Assembly (NCBI RefSeq): GCF_002234595.1
Contig: NZ_NMUL01000007.1
Span: 496,001 to 560,000 of the forward strand
Direction of reading: 5' to 3'
Source of the DNA: Amycolatopsis vastitatis
GTDB taxonomy: Bacteria; Actinomycetota; Actinomycetes; Mycobacteriales; Pseudonocardiaceae
Length of the DNA: 64,000 nt
Of the stretch, positions 57,607 to 64,000 are shown one piece after another. The notes under the pieces were generated by a model. The model was not told the DNA's origin. It worked only from the letters and a program-made list of their open reading frames with translations, and made no database searches. How positions within the stretch are numbered: position 1 is the stretch's first letter; each line of letters opens with the position of its first letter. The position numbers and the translations under genes are program-made.

Positions 57607-58824
57607 GTGAGTTCGGAAACGGTCACATGTTGTGTGGTGGGCGGCGGCCCGGCGGGGATGATGGCAGCGCTGCTGCTGGCCCGGCGCGGGGTCGAGGTCA
57701 CGGTGCTGGAGAAGCACGCCGACTTCATCCGGGACTTCCGGGGGGACACGGTGCACCCGTCCACCCTCGAACTGCTCGACGAGCTGGGGCTGGCGGGGCG
57801 CTTCCACCAGCTGCCCGTGAAGAAGGCGCCGATGTTCCGGATGCTGACCGAGGCCGGCGAGACGCGCATCACCGACCTGCGTGAGGCGGGCCTGCCGTTC
57901 CCCTACATCGCTTACGTGCCGCAGTGGGACTTCCTGACCCTGCTCGCGGACGAGGCGCGCCAGTATCCCCACTTCCGCCTCGTCACGCGGGCGGAGTGCA
58001 CCGGGCTGCTCCAGGAGGACGGCCACGTGACCGGCGTGCGCTATCGCACCCCGGACGGGGACCACGAGCTGCGGGCGCGGCTCACGGTCGCGGCGGACGG
58101 CAGGCACTCCACGGTCCGCCGGGCCGCCGGGCTGCGGGCCAGGGACCTCGGCGCCCCGATGGACGTGGTGTCCTTCCGCCTGCCCCGCGAGGAGGACGAC
58201 GGCGACCAGCCGTTCCTGCGCCTCGGCACCGGGCACCTGATCATCGGCATCAACCGCGGCAGCTACTGGCAGCTGGGTTACCTGATTCCGAAGAAGGGCT
58301 ACCGCGTGCTGGAGGCGGCCGGGATCGGCGAGCTGCACCGCCGGATCGACGGCCTGCTGCCCGCCTTCGCCGAGCGGATGCGCTCGATCGGCTCGTTCCG
58401 CGACACCAGCGTGCTGGAGGTCCAGCTCAACCGGCTCACCCGCTGGCACCGCCCCGGCCTGCTGGTGATCGGGGACGCCGCGCACGCCATGTCGCCGGTG
58501 GGCGGGGTCGGCATCAACCTCGCGGTGCAGGACGCCGTCGCCGCGGTGAACATCCTCGGGACCGCGCTGCGCCGGTCGCAGTACTCCGGGAGCTCGCTGG
58601 ACGATTCGCTGCTCGGACAGGTCCAGCGGCGGCGCACCCCGCCGACGGTCGCCACCCAGCTGTTCCAGCGGGCGATCCAGGCGCGGCTGATCCGCCCCGC
58701 CCTCACCGGGAGCCAGGCGGCGGTGCCGCTGCCGCTGCGCCTGATGAGCCGCTTCAAACCCTCCCGGGTCGCGTTCAGCCGGTTCGTCGCGCAGGGGTTC
58801 CGGCCCGAGCACGTCCGGGCGTGA
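57607..58824 (+). CDS. FAD-dependent monooxygenase (tailoring hydroxylase)
   Basis: 405 residues from a GTG at 57607 with GGAAAGGG upstream. FAD motifs: VVGGGPAGMMAA at the N terminus, VAADGRHSTVR near 162 and VIGDAAHAMSPVGGVG near 288. This is the PHBH fold of aromatic hydroxylases acting on polycyclic polyketides; it should use NAD(P)H and O2. Follows the SARP gene by 20 bases on the same strand, and ends at a terminator. Confidence 0.92.
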   Translation: MSSETVTCCVVGGGPAGMMAALLLARRGVEVTVLEKHADFIRDFRGDTVHPSTLELLDELGLAGRFHQLPVKKAPMFRMLTEAGETRITDLREAGLPFPYIAYVPQWDFLTLLADEARQYPHFRLVTRAECTGLLQEDGHVTGVRYRTPDGDHELRARLTVAADGRHSTVRRAAGLRARDLGAPMDVVSFRLPREEDDGDQPFLRLGTGHLIIGINRGSYWQLGYLIPKKGYRVLEAAGIGELHRRIDGLLPAFAERMRSIGSFRDTSVLEVQLNRLTRWHRPGLLVIGDAAHAMSPVGGVGINLAVQDAVAAVNILGTALRRSQYSGSSLDDSLLGQVQRRRTPPTVATQLFQRAIQARLIRPALTGSQAAVPLPLRLMSRFKPSRVAFSRFVAQGFRPEHVRA

Positions 58825-58828
58825 ACCC

Positions 58829-58864
58829 GCGGTGCCCCGCCGTCCCCCTGCGGCGGGGCACCGC
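58829..58864. terminator. Bidirectional terminator between monooxygenase and dehydratase genes
   Basis: 14-bp perfect stem (58829-58842 with 58851-58864), 8-base loop, starting 4 bases past the monooxygenase stop and ending 2 bases before the stop of the convergent gene. TTT follows on the plus strand. Confidence 0.85.
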
Positions 58865-58866
58865 TT

Positions 58867-60300
58867 TCACCACAGCGAGTTCGCGCAGGCCAGCAACGTG
58901 CGGGCCTCGACGTTGAGGTAGTAGCTGTGCCCCACCAGCCGCATCAGCTGGTTCAGCGTGACCCAGGCGAACTGCGGCGGCACCGCCAGCGGGAAGTCCT
59001 CCTCCACCTCCACCAGCAGGTAGCGGTTGACCGCGCCCAGGAACCGGCCGCCCTCCTCGGAGTGGCGCACGTCGTAGCGGACGCGCTCCGGCGGGACGGA
59101 CCGCAGGTAGTCGGCGAAGGGCGGCAGCGCGCTGGCCGGCTGCTGGCGGTAGGTGTCGATGACGTACTGCACCGTCGGCGCGAGCTCCACGACGTCGCGG
59201 GTGCCTGCCTCGGTCCTGGCCCCCACCAGCACGTGCGGGATTCCGGCGATGCGCCGGACGAGCCAGGCCGCCACCCCGAGCCCGCAGGGCTCCACCATCG
59301 GCTGCATCCAGTGCGTCACCTCGCGGCTGCCGATCCGCGCGTCCACCCCCACCACCCGGAAGTACCTGCCCTCGTCGTGGGAGATCGAGAACCGGGAGGT
59401 CCGCCAGCGGCGCACGGCGGGCAGCGGGATCCGCCGCACGGTCAGCTCGCGGGTGGCCTTCGCCGCGGTGAGCCAGCTCAGCAGTTCGCCGCCGGTGTGG
59501 TGAGCCCGCCGCGACAGTGCGGAAAGCCGCAGCGCCGCACCGAACTCGTCCTCGCCGCCGGCCGGTCCCGGCCCCGTGAACGGCACGCAGGACAGCACGG
59601 TGCGCGCGTCCATGTTCACCAGGTTGTCGTACCGCAGCAGCCGCCGCAGCTGCGCGAAGGTCAGCCAGCAGAAGTCGTCGTGCACCACCACGTCCTCGTC
59701 GGTCTCCACGACGACGTTCCGGTTGCGCTTGGCCAGGAACCGGGAGTTCTGCTCCGACTGCAGCACGTCGACCAGCGGCCGCGCACGGGCGGGGTCGGCG
59801 AAGTACTCCAGGTAGCGGGTGCGGGCGCCGCCGTGCACCCGCAGGTAGTTGCTGCGGGTGGCCTGCACGGTCGGCGACAGCTGCAGCCCGCCGGGATTTC
59901 CCGGCTCCACCTTGGCCTGCACCAGGCAGTGCACCACGCCCCCGATCTCCTTCACCAGGAAACCGAGGATGCCGATCTCGGGCTGGTCGATGATCGGCTG
60001 GTCCCACTCGCCGACGGGGTCGGCGTCGGTGCGCACCTGGATGCCCGCGATGCGGAAGAACCGGCCGCTGCGGTGGCCCAGCCCGGTCTCGTCGAACTGC
60101 CAGCCGTCGAGCTCGCCCAGCGGAACCCGCCGCACGAGCCGTTCGTGCGCCTGCCGGCGTTCCCGCCACCAGGACCAGAACCTCGCCATCGGCACCGCGG
60201 CCTGCTCGTCGGGGCAGATCGCCGACGCGGTGAGCCGGTCGGCGAGCCCGCGCCGCCCGTCCGGCCGCAAACCGGCGACAGTGGACAGTCGTGTGGTCAT
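58867..60300 (-). CDS. NDP-hexose 2,3-dehydratase
   Basis: 477 residues, the length of TylX3/UrdS/SpnO-type enzymes. The two halves are an internal duplication: EWDQPIIDQPEIGILGFLVK in the first matches HWMQPMVEPCGLGVAAWLVR in the second, and each half has an SNYLR/QYVID-type and a FCWLTFAQLRRLL/FAWVTLNQLMRLV block. It removes the 2-hydroxyl of an NDP-4-keto-6-deoxyhexose, giving a 3-keto sugar for the Gfo/Idh reductase. Single gene on the minus strand, divergent from the second SDR. Confidence 0.94.
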   Translation of the reverse strand: MTTRLSTVAGLRPDGRRGLADRLTASAICPDEQAAVPMARFWSWWRERRQAHERLVRRVPLGELDGWQFDETGLGHRSGRFFRIAGIQVRTDADPVGEWDQPIIDQPEIGILGFLVKEIGGVVHCLVQAKVEPGNPGGLQLSPTVQATRSNYLRVHGGARTRYLEYFADPARARPLVDVLQSEQNSRFLAKRNRNVVVETDEDVVVHDDFCWLTFAQLRRLLRYDNLVNMDARTVLSCVPFTGPGPAGGEDEFGAALRLSALSRRAHHTGGELLSWLTAAKATRELTVRRIPLPAVRRWRTSRFSISHDEGRYFRVVGVDARIGSREVTHWMQPMVEPCGLGVAAWLVRRIAGIPHVLVGARTEAGTRDVVELAPTVQYVIDTYRQQPASALPPFADYLRSVPPERVRYDVRHSEEGGRFLGAVNRYLLVEVEEDFPLAVPPQFAWVTLNQLMRLVGHSYYLNVEARTLLACANSLW

Positions 60301-60425
60301 GGCGCCTCCTCGTGTCGGCCCGCATCGTCTCCCCCGGCGGCCCAGTGGTGCTCGAATCTCGCTGTCTTCCCGCTCCCCCAGTCAGTTTCGAGTGCTCGTC
60401 GAACCACGCGGCGCAGCCTGGTCAC

Positions 60426-61142
60426 ATGACGCCTGACCTCACCGGCCGGACCGCGTTCGTCTCCGGGGGCTTCCGCGGCATCGGGCGGGCGATCACCGCC
60501 GCCCTGGCCGACGCCGGCGCCCGCACGGTCTCCTGCGGCCTGACCGTGCCCGAGCACCCTGTCCGGAGCGGGGACCGGCACCTGGCCGTGCGCGCCGATG
60601 TCACGTCGGAGGCCGAGATCACCGAGCTCGCCGGGGTGATCCGTGAGCGGTTCGGCGGGCTGGACGTGGTGGTGTGCAACGCGGGCATCACCGAGTTCAG
60701 TCCCATCGAGCAGCTGACGCCACAGCGGTGGCGGGCGGTGCTGGACACCGACCTCTCCGGGGTGTTCCGGGTGGTGCGCGCGCTGCTGCCGCTGCTGCGG
60801 AACAGCGCCTCGGTCGTGCTGATCGGTTCGCGCAGCGCCACCAGCGGAATGCCCGCGGTGCCGCACTACCTCGCCGCGAAGGCGGCGCTCACCGGGTTCG
60901 CCCGCAGCCTCTGCCGGGAGGTGGGCGACCGCGGCGTGCGCGTCAACGTCGTCGCGCCCGGTGCGGTCGAGACCGACATCACCGCGATCATGCCGGACGC
61001 CATCCGCGAACGGCTGGTCCGGGAGATTCCCCTGGGCCGCCTCGCCGTTCCGGCGGACGTCGCGGGACTGGTCCTGTTCCTGGCCGGCCCCGGCGCCGGC
61101 TTCATCAACGGAGAGGTGATCACTGTGGACGGTGGGATCTGA
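60426..61142 (+). CDS. SDR family oxidoreductase (second ketoreductase)
   Basis: 238 residues. Glycine motif VSGGFRGIGRAI, NAG in VVCNAGITE, catalytic Ser in VLIGSRSATSG and Tyr-Lys in HYLAAKAAL, ending EVITVDGGI. FabG-like; probably reduces a keto group on the aromatic polyketide or its side chain. First of a coupled plus-strand run with two ABM genes (1-base gap, then a 4-base overlap). Divergent from the 2,3-dehydratase across 125 bases. Confidence 0.88.
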   Translation: MTPDLTGRTAFVSGGFRGIGRAITAALADAGARTVSCGLTVPEHPVRSGDRHLAVRADVTSEAEITELAGVIRERFGGLDVVVCNAGITEFSPIEQLTPQRWRAVLDTDLSGVFRVVRALLPLLRNSASVVLIGSRSATSGMPAVPHYLAAKAALTGFARSLCREVGDRGVRVNVVAPGAVETDITAIMPDAIRERLVREIPLGRLAVPADVAGLVLFLAGPGAGFINGEVITVDGGI

Positions 61143-61143
61143 G

Positions 61144-61470
61144 ATGACGGAGCAGGCGAGCTTCGGTGTGCTGCTGACGATGCGGGTGAAACCCGGCTGC
61201 GCGCAGCGGTTCGAGGAAGCGATCAGGCGGGTCGCCGCCACCGTGGCGGACCACCCCGGCAACGTCGGGCAAGCGGTGTTCCTGGACATCGAGGACGAGC
61301 TGACCTACGTGATCAGCAGCGAATGGGTCAGCGAGCACGCCTTCCGCGAGCACGAACGCAGCCCGGAGCACCGGCGCGCCATCGCCGCGCTGCGGGACCT
61401 GCGCGCGGACAGCGCGATGGCGGTCATGCACCTGGTGCACCGCCTCACGCCGGAACCGGGGCCGCGGTGA
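61144..61470 (+). CDS. ABM-type monooxygenase
   Basis: 108 residues. Antibiotic biosynthesis monooxygenase fold: FGVLLTMRVKPGCAQRFEEA, VADHPGNVGQAVFLDIEDEL and YVISSEWVSEHAFREHERSP. Closely related in pattern to the ABM at 48439-48735 (both have VADHP and EW/DW-V strands). Likely a cofactor-free oxygenase forming a quinone in the polyketide. The GTG of the next gene overlaps its stop. Confidence 0.88.
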   Translation: MTEQASFGVLLTMRVKPGCAQRFEEAIRRVAATVADHPGNVGQAVFLDIEDELTYVISSEWVSEHAFREHERSPEHRRAIAALRDLRADSAMAVMHLVHRLTPEPGPR

Positions 61471-61763
61471 AGGGGCACCTGCGCGTCCTCGTCTGGTACC
61501 GGGCCGCGGCGGAGGCGGACATCGCCGGAGGCCACGCCGAAATCGCCCGGTCGCTGGCGGGCGTGCCCGGGATGGTTTCCGCCGAGCTGCACCGCTCCCG
61601 CACCGACCCGGAAAGCTTCCTCGTCATCAGCGAGTGGTCGGACCGCGAGTCCTTCGACCGCTGGGAGCGCGGCACCGAGCACAAAGGACAGACGTCGCCG
61701 TTGCGGCCGTACCTGGACCGGACCAGGGCGCTGCCGTACGAGATCCACGAAGTGGTCGGGTGA
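61467..61763 (+). CDS. ABM-type monooxygenase, second copy
   Basis: 98 residues from a GTG overlapping the previous stop (GTGA). The core AGVPGMVSAELHRSRTDPES then FLVISEWSDRESFDRWERGT is a clear ABM fold, but it differs from the upstream ABM, so the two probably work as a heteromer or on successive steps. Paired ABM genes are usual in pentangular polyphenol clusters. Confidence 0.86.
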   Translation: MKGHLRVLVWYRAAAEADIAGGHAEIARSLAGVPGMVSAELHRSRTDPESFLVISEWSDRESFDRWERGTEHKGQTSPLRPYLDRTRALPYEIHEVVG

Positions 61764-62002
61764 GCCGGGTGCGCCGTGACCGCAGGCACGGGCGGATCCG
61801 GCGCGCGCTGCGCTGGGTGCTGCCGGCACTGGCCGCCGCGGGCGCCCCCTTCGCCCCCCTGCCCCCGGGCTTCGACTGGACCTGGCCCGCTCGCGACGGC
61901 CGGAAGCTGCCGCCGCGAGCGGGTGAGGTGTCGTTCAGCAGCGCGAAATCAGCTCATCGCCGAGCACGAGGAAATCCAGGTCCATCCCGCGAAAGGCCCT
62001 GA
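61760..62002 (+). CDS. Possible small basic protein coupled to the ABM genes
   Basis: 80 codons, GTG overlapping the upstream stop by 3 bases. The first half (MSRVRRDRRHGRIRRALRWV) is very basic, followed by a short hydrophobic stretch (LPALAAAGAPFAPLPPG) and a tryptophan-containing tail. The last 68 bases overlap the convergent carbamoyltransferase, where codon pattern favours the latter. It may be real, real but truncated, or a chance frame. Confidence 0.3.
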   Translation: MSRVRRDRRHGRIRRALRWVLPALAAAGAPFAPLPPGFDWTWPARDGRKLPPRAGEVSFSSAKSAHRRARGNPGPSRERP

Positions 62003-63581
62003 GCGCCTCCGCCGGCCCGTTCACGATCGGCTCACCCCGGCCGTTGAACGAGGTGTTGATGAGCACCCGGGGGGCGCCGACCTTCTCCAGTTCGTCCAGC
62101 ACCGCCTCCACCACCGGTGCCTCCCCGCCGCGCAGCAGCTGGGGACGCGTGGTGCCGTCGACGTGGACCGCGGCGGGCACGGTCTCCCGGCCCGCCGCCG
62201 TCACCGCGGCGGCACCGAGCATGTACCGGTTGAGCTCGCACAGGTCGGTCCACAGCCGCCCCGCGCACTCGATTCCGGCGACGGGCCCGAACGGCCGCCA
62301 CGGTTCGCGGTTCTTGATCCGGTTCACCCGCAGGTGCACCTCGGCGGGACGCGGCAGCGCGAGGATGGAGCGGTGGCCCAGCGCGCGCGGCCCGATCTCC
62401 GCGCGGCCCTCGGCGACCGCGCCCACCTGGCCGGCCAGCAGCAACTCCGCCACCCGGTCCGCCGAAAACGCCGTCCGGCGCAGGCCGGCCCAGTCCTCGG
62501 CCGACGCGGGCGCCGCCTCGGCGAGGTCCGCGCCGAGGTACGGACTGAGCAGGCGAGCCCGCTCCCGAGGCGGTCGCACCCACCACGCCGCACCCAGCGC
62601 CACCCCGGCGTCGTGGGGCACCGGCGGGACGTACACCGGCTGCGGCACCAGCGCGTTCGCCGAGCAGTTGAGCGCGACGCCACCGGCGAGGCACAACGCC
62701 TCCAGGCCGGTCGTCTCCCGCGCCTGCCGGGCCAGCCAGCCGACCCCCTCCTCGACCATGGTCTGGGCGGTGTAGGCGACGAGGACCGCTTCCTCGTCCT
62801 CGTGCAGCCGGAACACCTCCCGGCGCGGGCGGCCGGTGCCGGCGACCTGGTCGTAGATCGCCCGCCAGCCGTCGAGCACGTCGTGGTACTGCTCGACGAT
62901 GTCGTGACTGCGGTAGTCCCGCACCCGCGGCGCCGCCTTCTCCAGCAGCAGCCGGTAGTCGTCCCCGCCGAACTCGATCAACGGGGTCGTCCGCATGCCC
63001 GCCGCGCGGCCGAACGCCGCCAGTCCCATCGTCTTCCCGGCGTCCAGGAAGGAAAGTCCCAGCCAGCGGGAGGCGGCGTCGTAGGCCCACCCGAGCGACT
63101 GGTGCCGGGGAAAGGACCGCACCAGCCGTGGCTGCGCCCCTTCGCGGAACTCCCAGATCGTCGCCGACTCGTCCTCGCCGTTGCCGTCCACCACGAGCAC
63201 CGCGGCCTGGTCGTACAGCGAGGAGTGAAACGCCGACGCCGCGTGGGCCGCGTGGTGCGGCACGTGCACGATCTCCGGCAGCCGGCCGGGCAGCTGCCGG
63301 CCGAGCGCGAACTCCAGCAGGTCCCGCTCGGTCGCGAACATCGCGGGCACCAGCCGGGACATGTCCCAGCCGGTCGCGATCACGTCCACATCGGACAACG
63401 TGATCCCGGCCCGCCGCAGGCAGAAGTCCACGGCGAGCCGCGGCGGCTGCCGCACGGCGTGCCGGTCGCGGCTGAACCGCTCCTCCTCGGAGAAGGCCAC
63501 GACCCGTCCCGCCGAATCCACCAGGCAGGCCGCCGCGTCGTGCGATCCGAAGGGCGGACCGTTGATTCCCAGTACCCACAC
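61935..63581 (-). CDS. Carbamoyltransferase (NodU/TobZ family)
   Basis: 548 residues from a GTG at 63581 with GGGAGA upstream. The N-terminal Kae1-like domain has INGPPFGSHDAAACLVD and HVPHHAAHAASAFHSSLYD (metal-binding histidines) and VVDGNGEDESATIW. The C-terminal domain shows GRAEIGPRALGHRSILA and KNREPWRPFGPV. The enzyme uses carbamoyl phosphate and ATP to put a carbamoyl group on a hydroxyl, probably on the sugar or aglycone. Fifteen bases downstream of the partial NAT-like gene. Confidence 0.94.
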   Translation of the reverse strand: MWVLGINGPPFGSHDAAACLVDSAGRVVAFSEEERFSRDRHAVRQPPRLAVDFCLRRAGITLSDVDVIATGWDMSRLVPAMFATERDLLEFALGRQLPGRLPEIVHVPHHAAHAASAFHSSLYDQAAVLVVDGNGEDESATIWEFREGAQPRLVRSFPRHQSLGWAYDAASRWLGLSFLDAGKTMGLAAFGRAAGMRTTPLIEFGGDDYRLLLEKAAPRVRDYRSHDIVEQYHDVLDGWRAIYDQVAGTGRPRREVFRLHEDEEAVLVAYTAQTMVEEGVGWLARQARETTGLEALCLAGGVALNCSANALVPQPVYVPPVPHDAGVALGAAWWVRPPRERARLLSPYLGADLAEAAPASAEDWAGLRRTAFSADRVAELLLAGQVGAVAEGRAEIGPRALGHRSILALPRPAEVHLRVNRIKNREPWRPFGPVAGIECAGRLWTDLCELNRYMLGAAAVTAAGRETVPAAVHVDGTTRPQLLRGGEAPVVEAVLDELEKVGAPRVLINTSFNGRGEPIVNGPAEALRAFRGMDLDFLVLGDELISRC

Positions 63582-63594
63582 GAGAATGTCTCCC

Positions 63595-64000
63595 TCATCG
63601 ATCCTTCCCGGCGCCCCTCGGCTGCCGGGCTTCGGCCGGGTCACGCGCCTCCATCGGCCGCGCCCAGCCCTGGTCCACCACCGGCCCCGGGGCGGCGGCA
63701 CCACCGGTCAGGCGCGTGGTCAGCGCGGCAAGCTTCGCCTCGCCCGGCCGCACTCGGAACCGGTCCGCGAGCAGCCCCCCGAGCTCGTCGGCGCCGACCT
63801 CGGTCTCCTCGCGGGTCCCGTCGGGGGTGATCTCGGTGAGCATCCGGTCCCGCAGCAGCACCTTGCTGCCGCGGTGGCGGTACTGCGCGACGAGGTGCCC
63901 GGTGAACGGCGACCGCGGGTGGTTGCCGATGAAGTAGTTGGTGATCTCGAAGTCGATCCGGTGCTGGCGGTGTTCGCTCGCGCTGTAGAGATCGAACCAG
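63595..64000 (-). CDS. Arylamine N-acetyltransferase/amide-synthase-like protein (5' end beyond window)
   Basis: Only the C-terminal 134 residues are visible. FDLYSASEHRQHRIDFEITN followed by YFIGNHPRSPFTGHLVAQYR is the strand-turn typical of NAT enzymes, then LRDRMLTEITPDGTREETEV. The catalytic Cys-His-Asp lies outside. NAT relatives acetylate amines, or, like RifF in the Amycolatopsis rifamycin cluster, form amides from polyketide thioesters. Either role would fit a nitrogen-containing aromatic polyketide. Probably starts the carbamoyltransferase operon. Confidence 0.82.
   Translation of the reverse strand, partial: WFDLYSASEHRQHRIDFEITNYFIGNHPRSPFTGHLVAQYRHRGSKVLLRDRMLTEITPDGTREETEVGADELGGLLADRFRVRPGEAKLAALTTRLTGGAAAPGPVVDQGWARPMEARDPAEARQPRGAGKDR

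Overview
The window is very GC-rich, with actinobacterial codon use, many GTG and some TTG starts, F420-type and SARP-type proteins, and tightly coupled operons. It suggests a Pseudonocardiaceae actinomycete, most likely Amycolatopsis or a close relative. This is inferred from gene content only; there is no rRNA in the window.

Layout. (1) 1-10.3 kb: the start of a secreted tannase/feruloyl esterase-like gene, then two tandem GH92 alpha-mannosidase paralogues, one with a signal peptide and one without, coupled to a FUSC-type membrane transporter. (2) 10.3-25.8 kb: ordinary chromosomal genes. These include a DUF4360 secreted protein, a VOC/NTF2 pair divergent from a MarR regulator over a tandem operator, malate dehydrogenase, a solitary ClpP, an M3 oligopeptidase, a histidine phosphatase, UppP, an LLM oxidoreductase, an aldo/keto reductase, a lipoprotein with a DUF5703 partner, an ArsR/SRPBCC pair, an alpha/beta hydrolase and an M20 peptidase. 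(3) 25.9-44.2 kb: an 18.3-kb single-strand operon of six genes, three of them giant. It encodes a phospholipase D-like protein, a DUF6603-like/kelch fusion, a free kelch propeller and three large proteins with no domain I can name. None has a signal peptide, and most junctions overlap. This is my best candidate for an undescribed system. A small four-helix membrane protein is divergently transcribed from its upstream side. (4) 45.4-64 kb: a large part of an aromatic (type II) polyketide gene cluster that runs off the right edge.

The polyketide cluster has three different cyclases (SRPBCC, cupin and TcmI types), two SDR ketoreductases, three ABM-type monooxygenases, an FAD monooxygenase, an O-methyltransferase, deoxysugar genes (NDP-hexose 2,3-dehydratase and 3-ketoreductase), a GT1 glycosyltransferase, an asparagine-synthetase-like amide ligase, an aspartate 1-decarboxylase (PanD), a carbamoyltransferase, part of an arylamine N-acetyltransferase/amide-synthase-like gene, a DHA2 exporter with a MarR regulator, and a SARP activator. 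The minimal PKS (KS-alpha, KS-beta, ACP) is not in the window. Three cyclases plus an AsnB-like ligase fit a pentangular polyphenol or polycyclic xanthone. The AsnB-like protein lacks the N-terminal glutaminase cysteine and sits two genes from PanD, so beta-alanine may be the amine it joins to the polyketide.

Control elements seen in the sequence include operator-like palindromes at 12074-12102, 22174-22194, 50810-50833 and 55561-55587, several hairpin terminators between convergent genes, and a perfect 22-bp-arm palindrome at 4937-4983.
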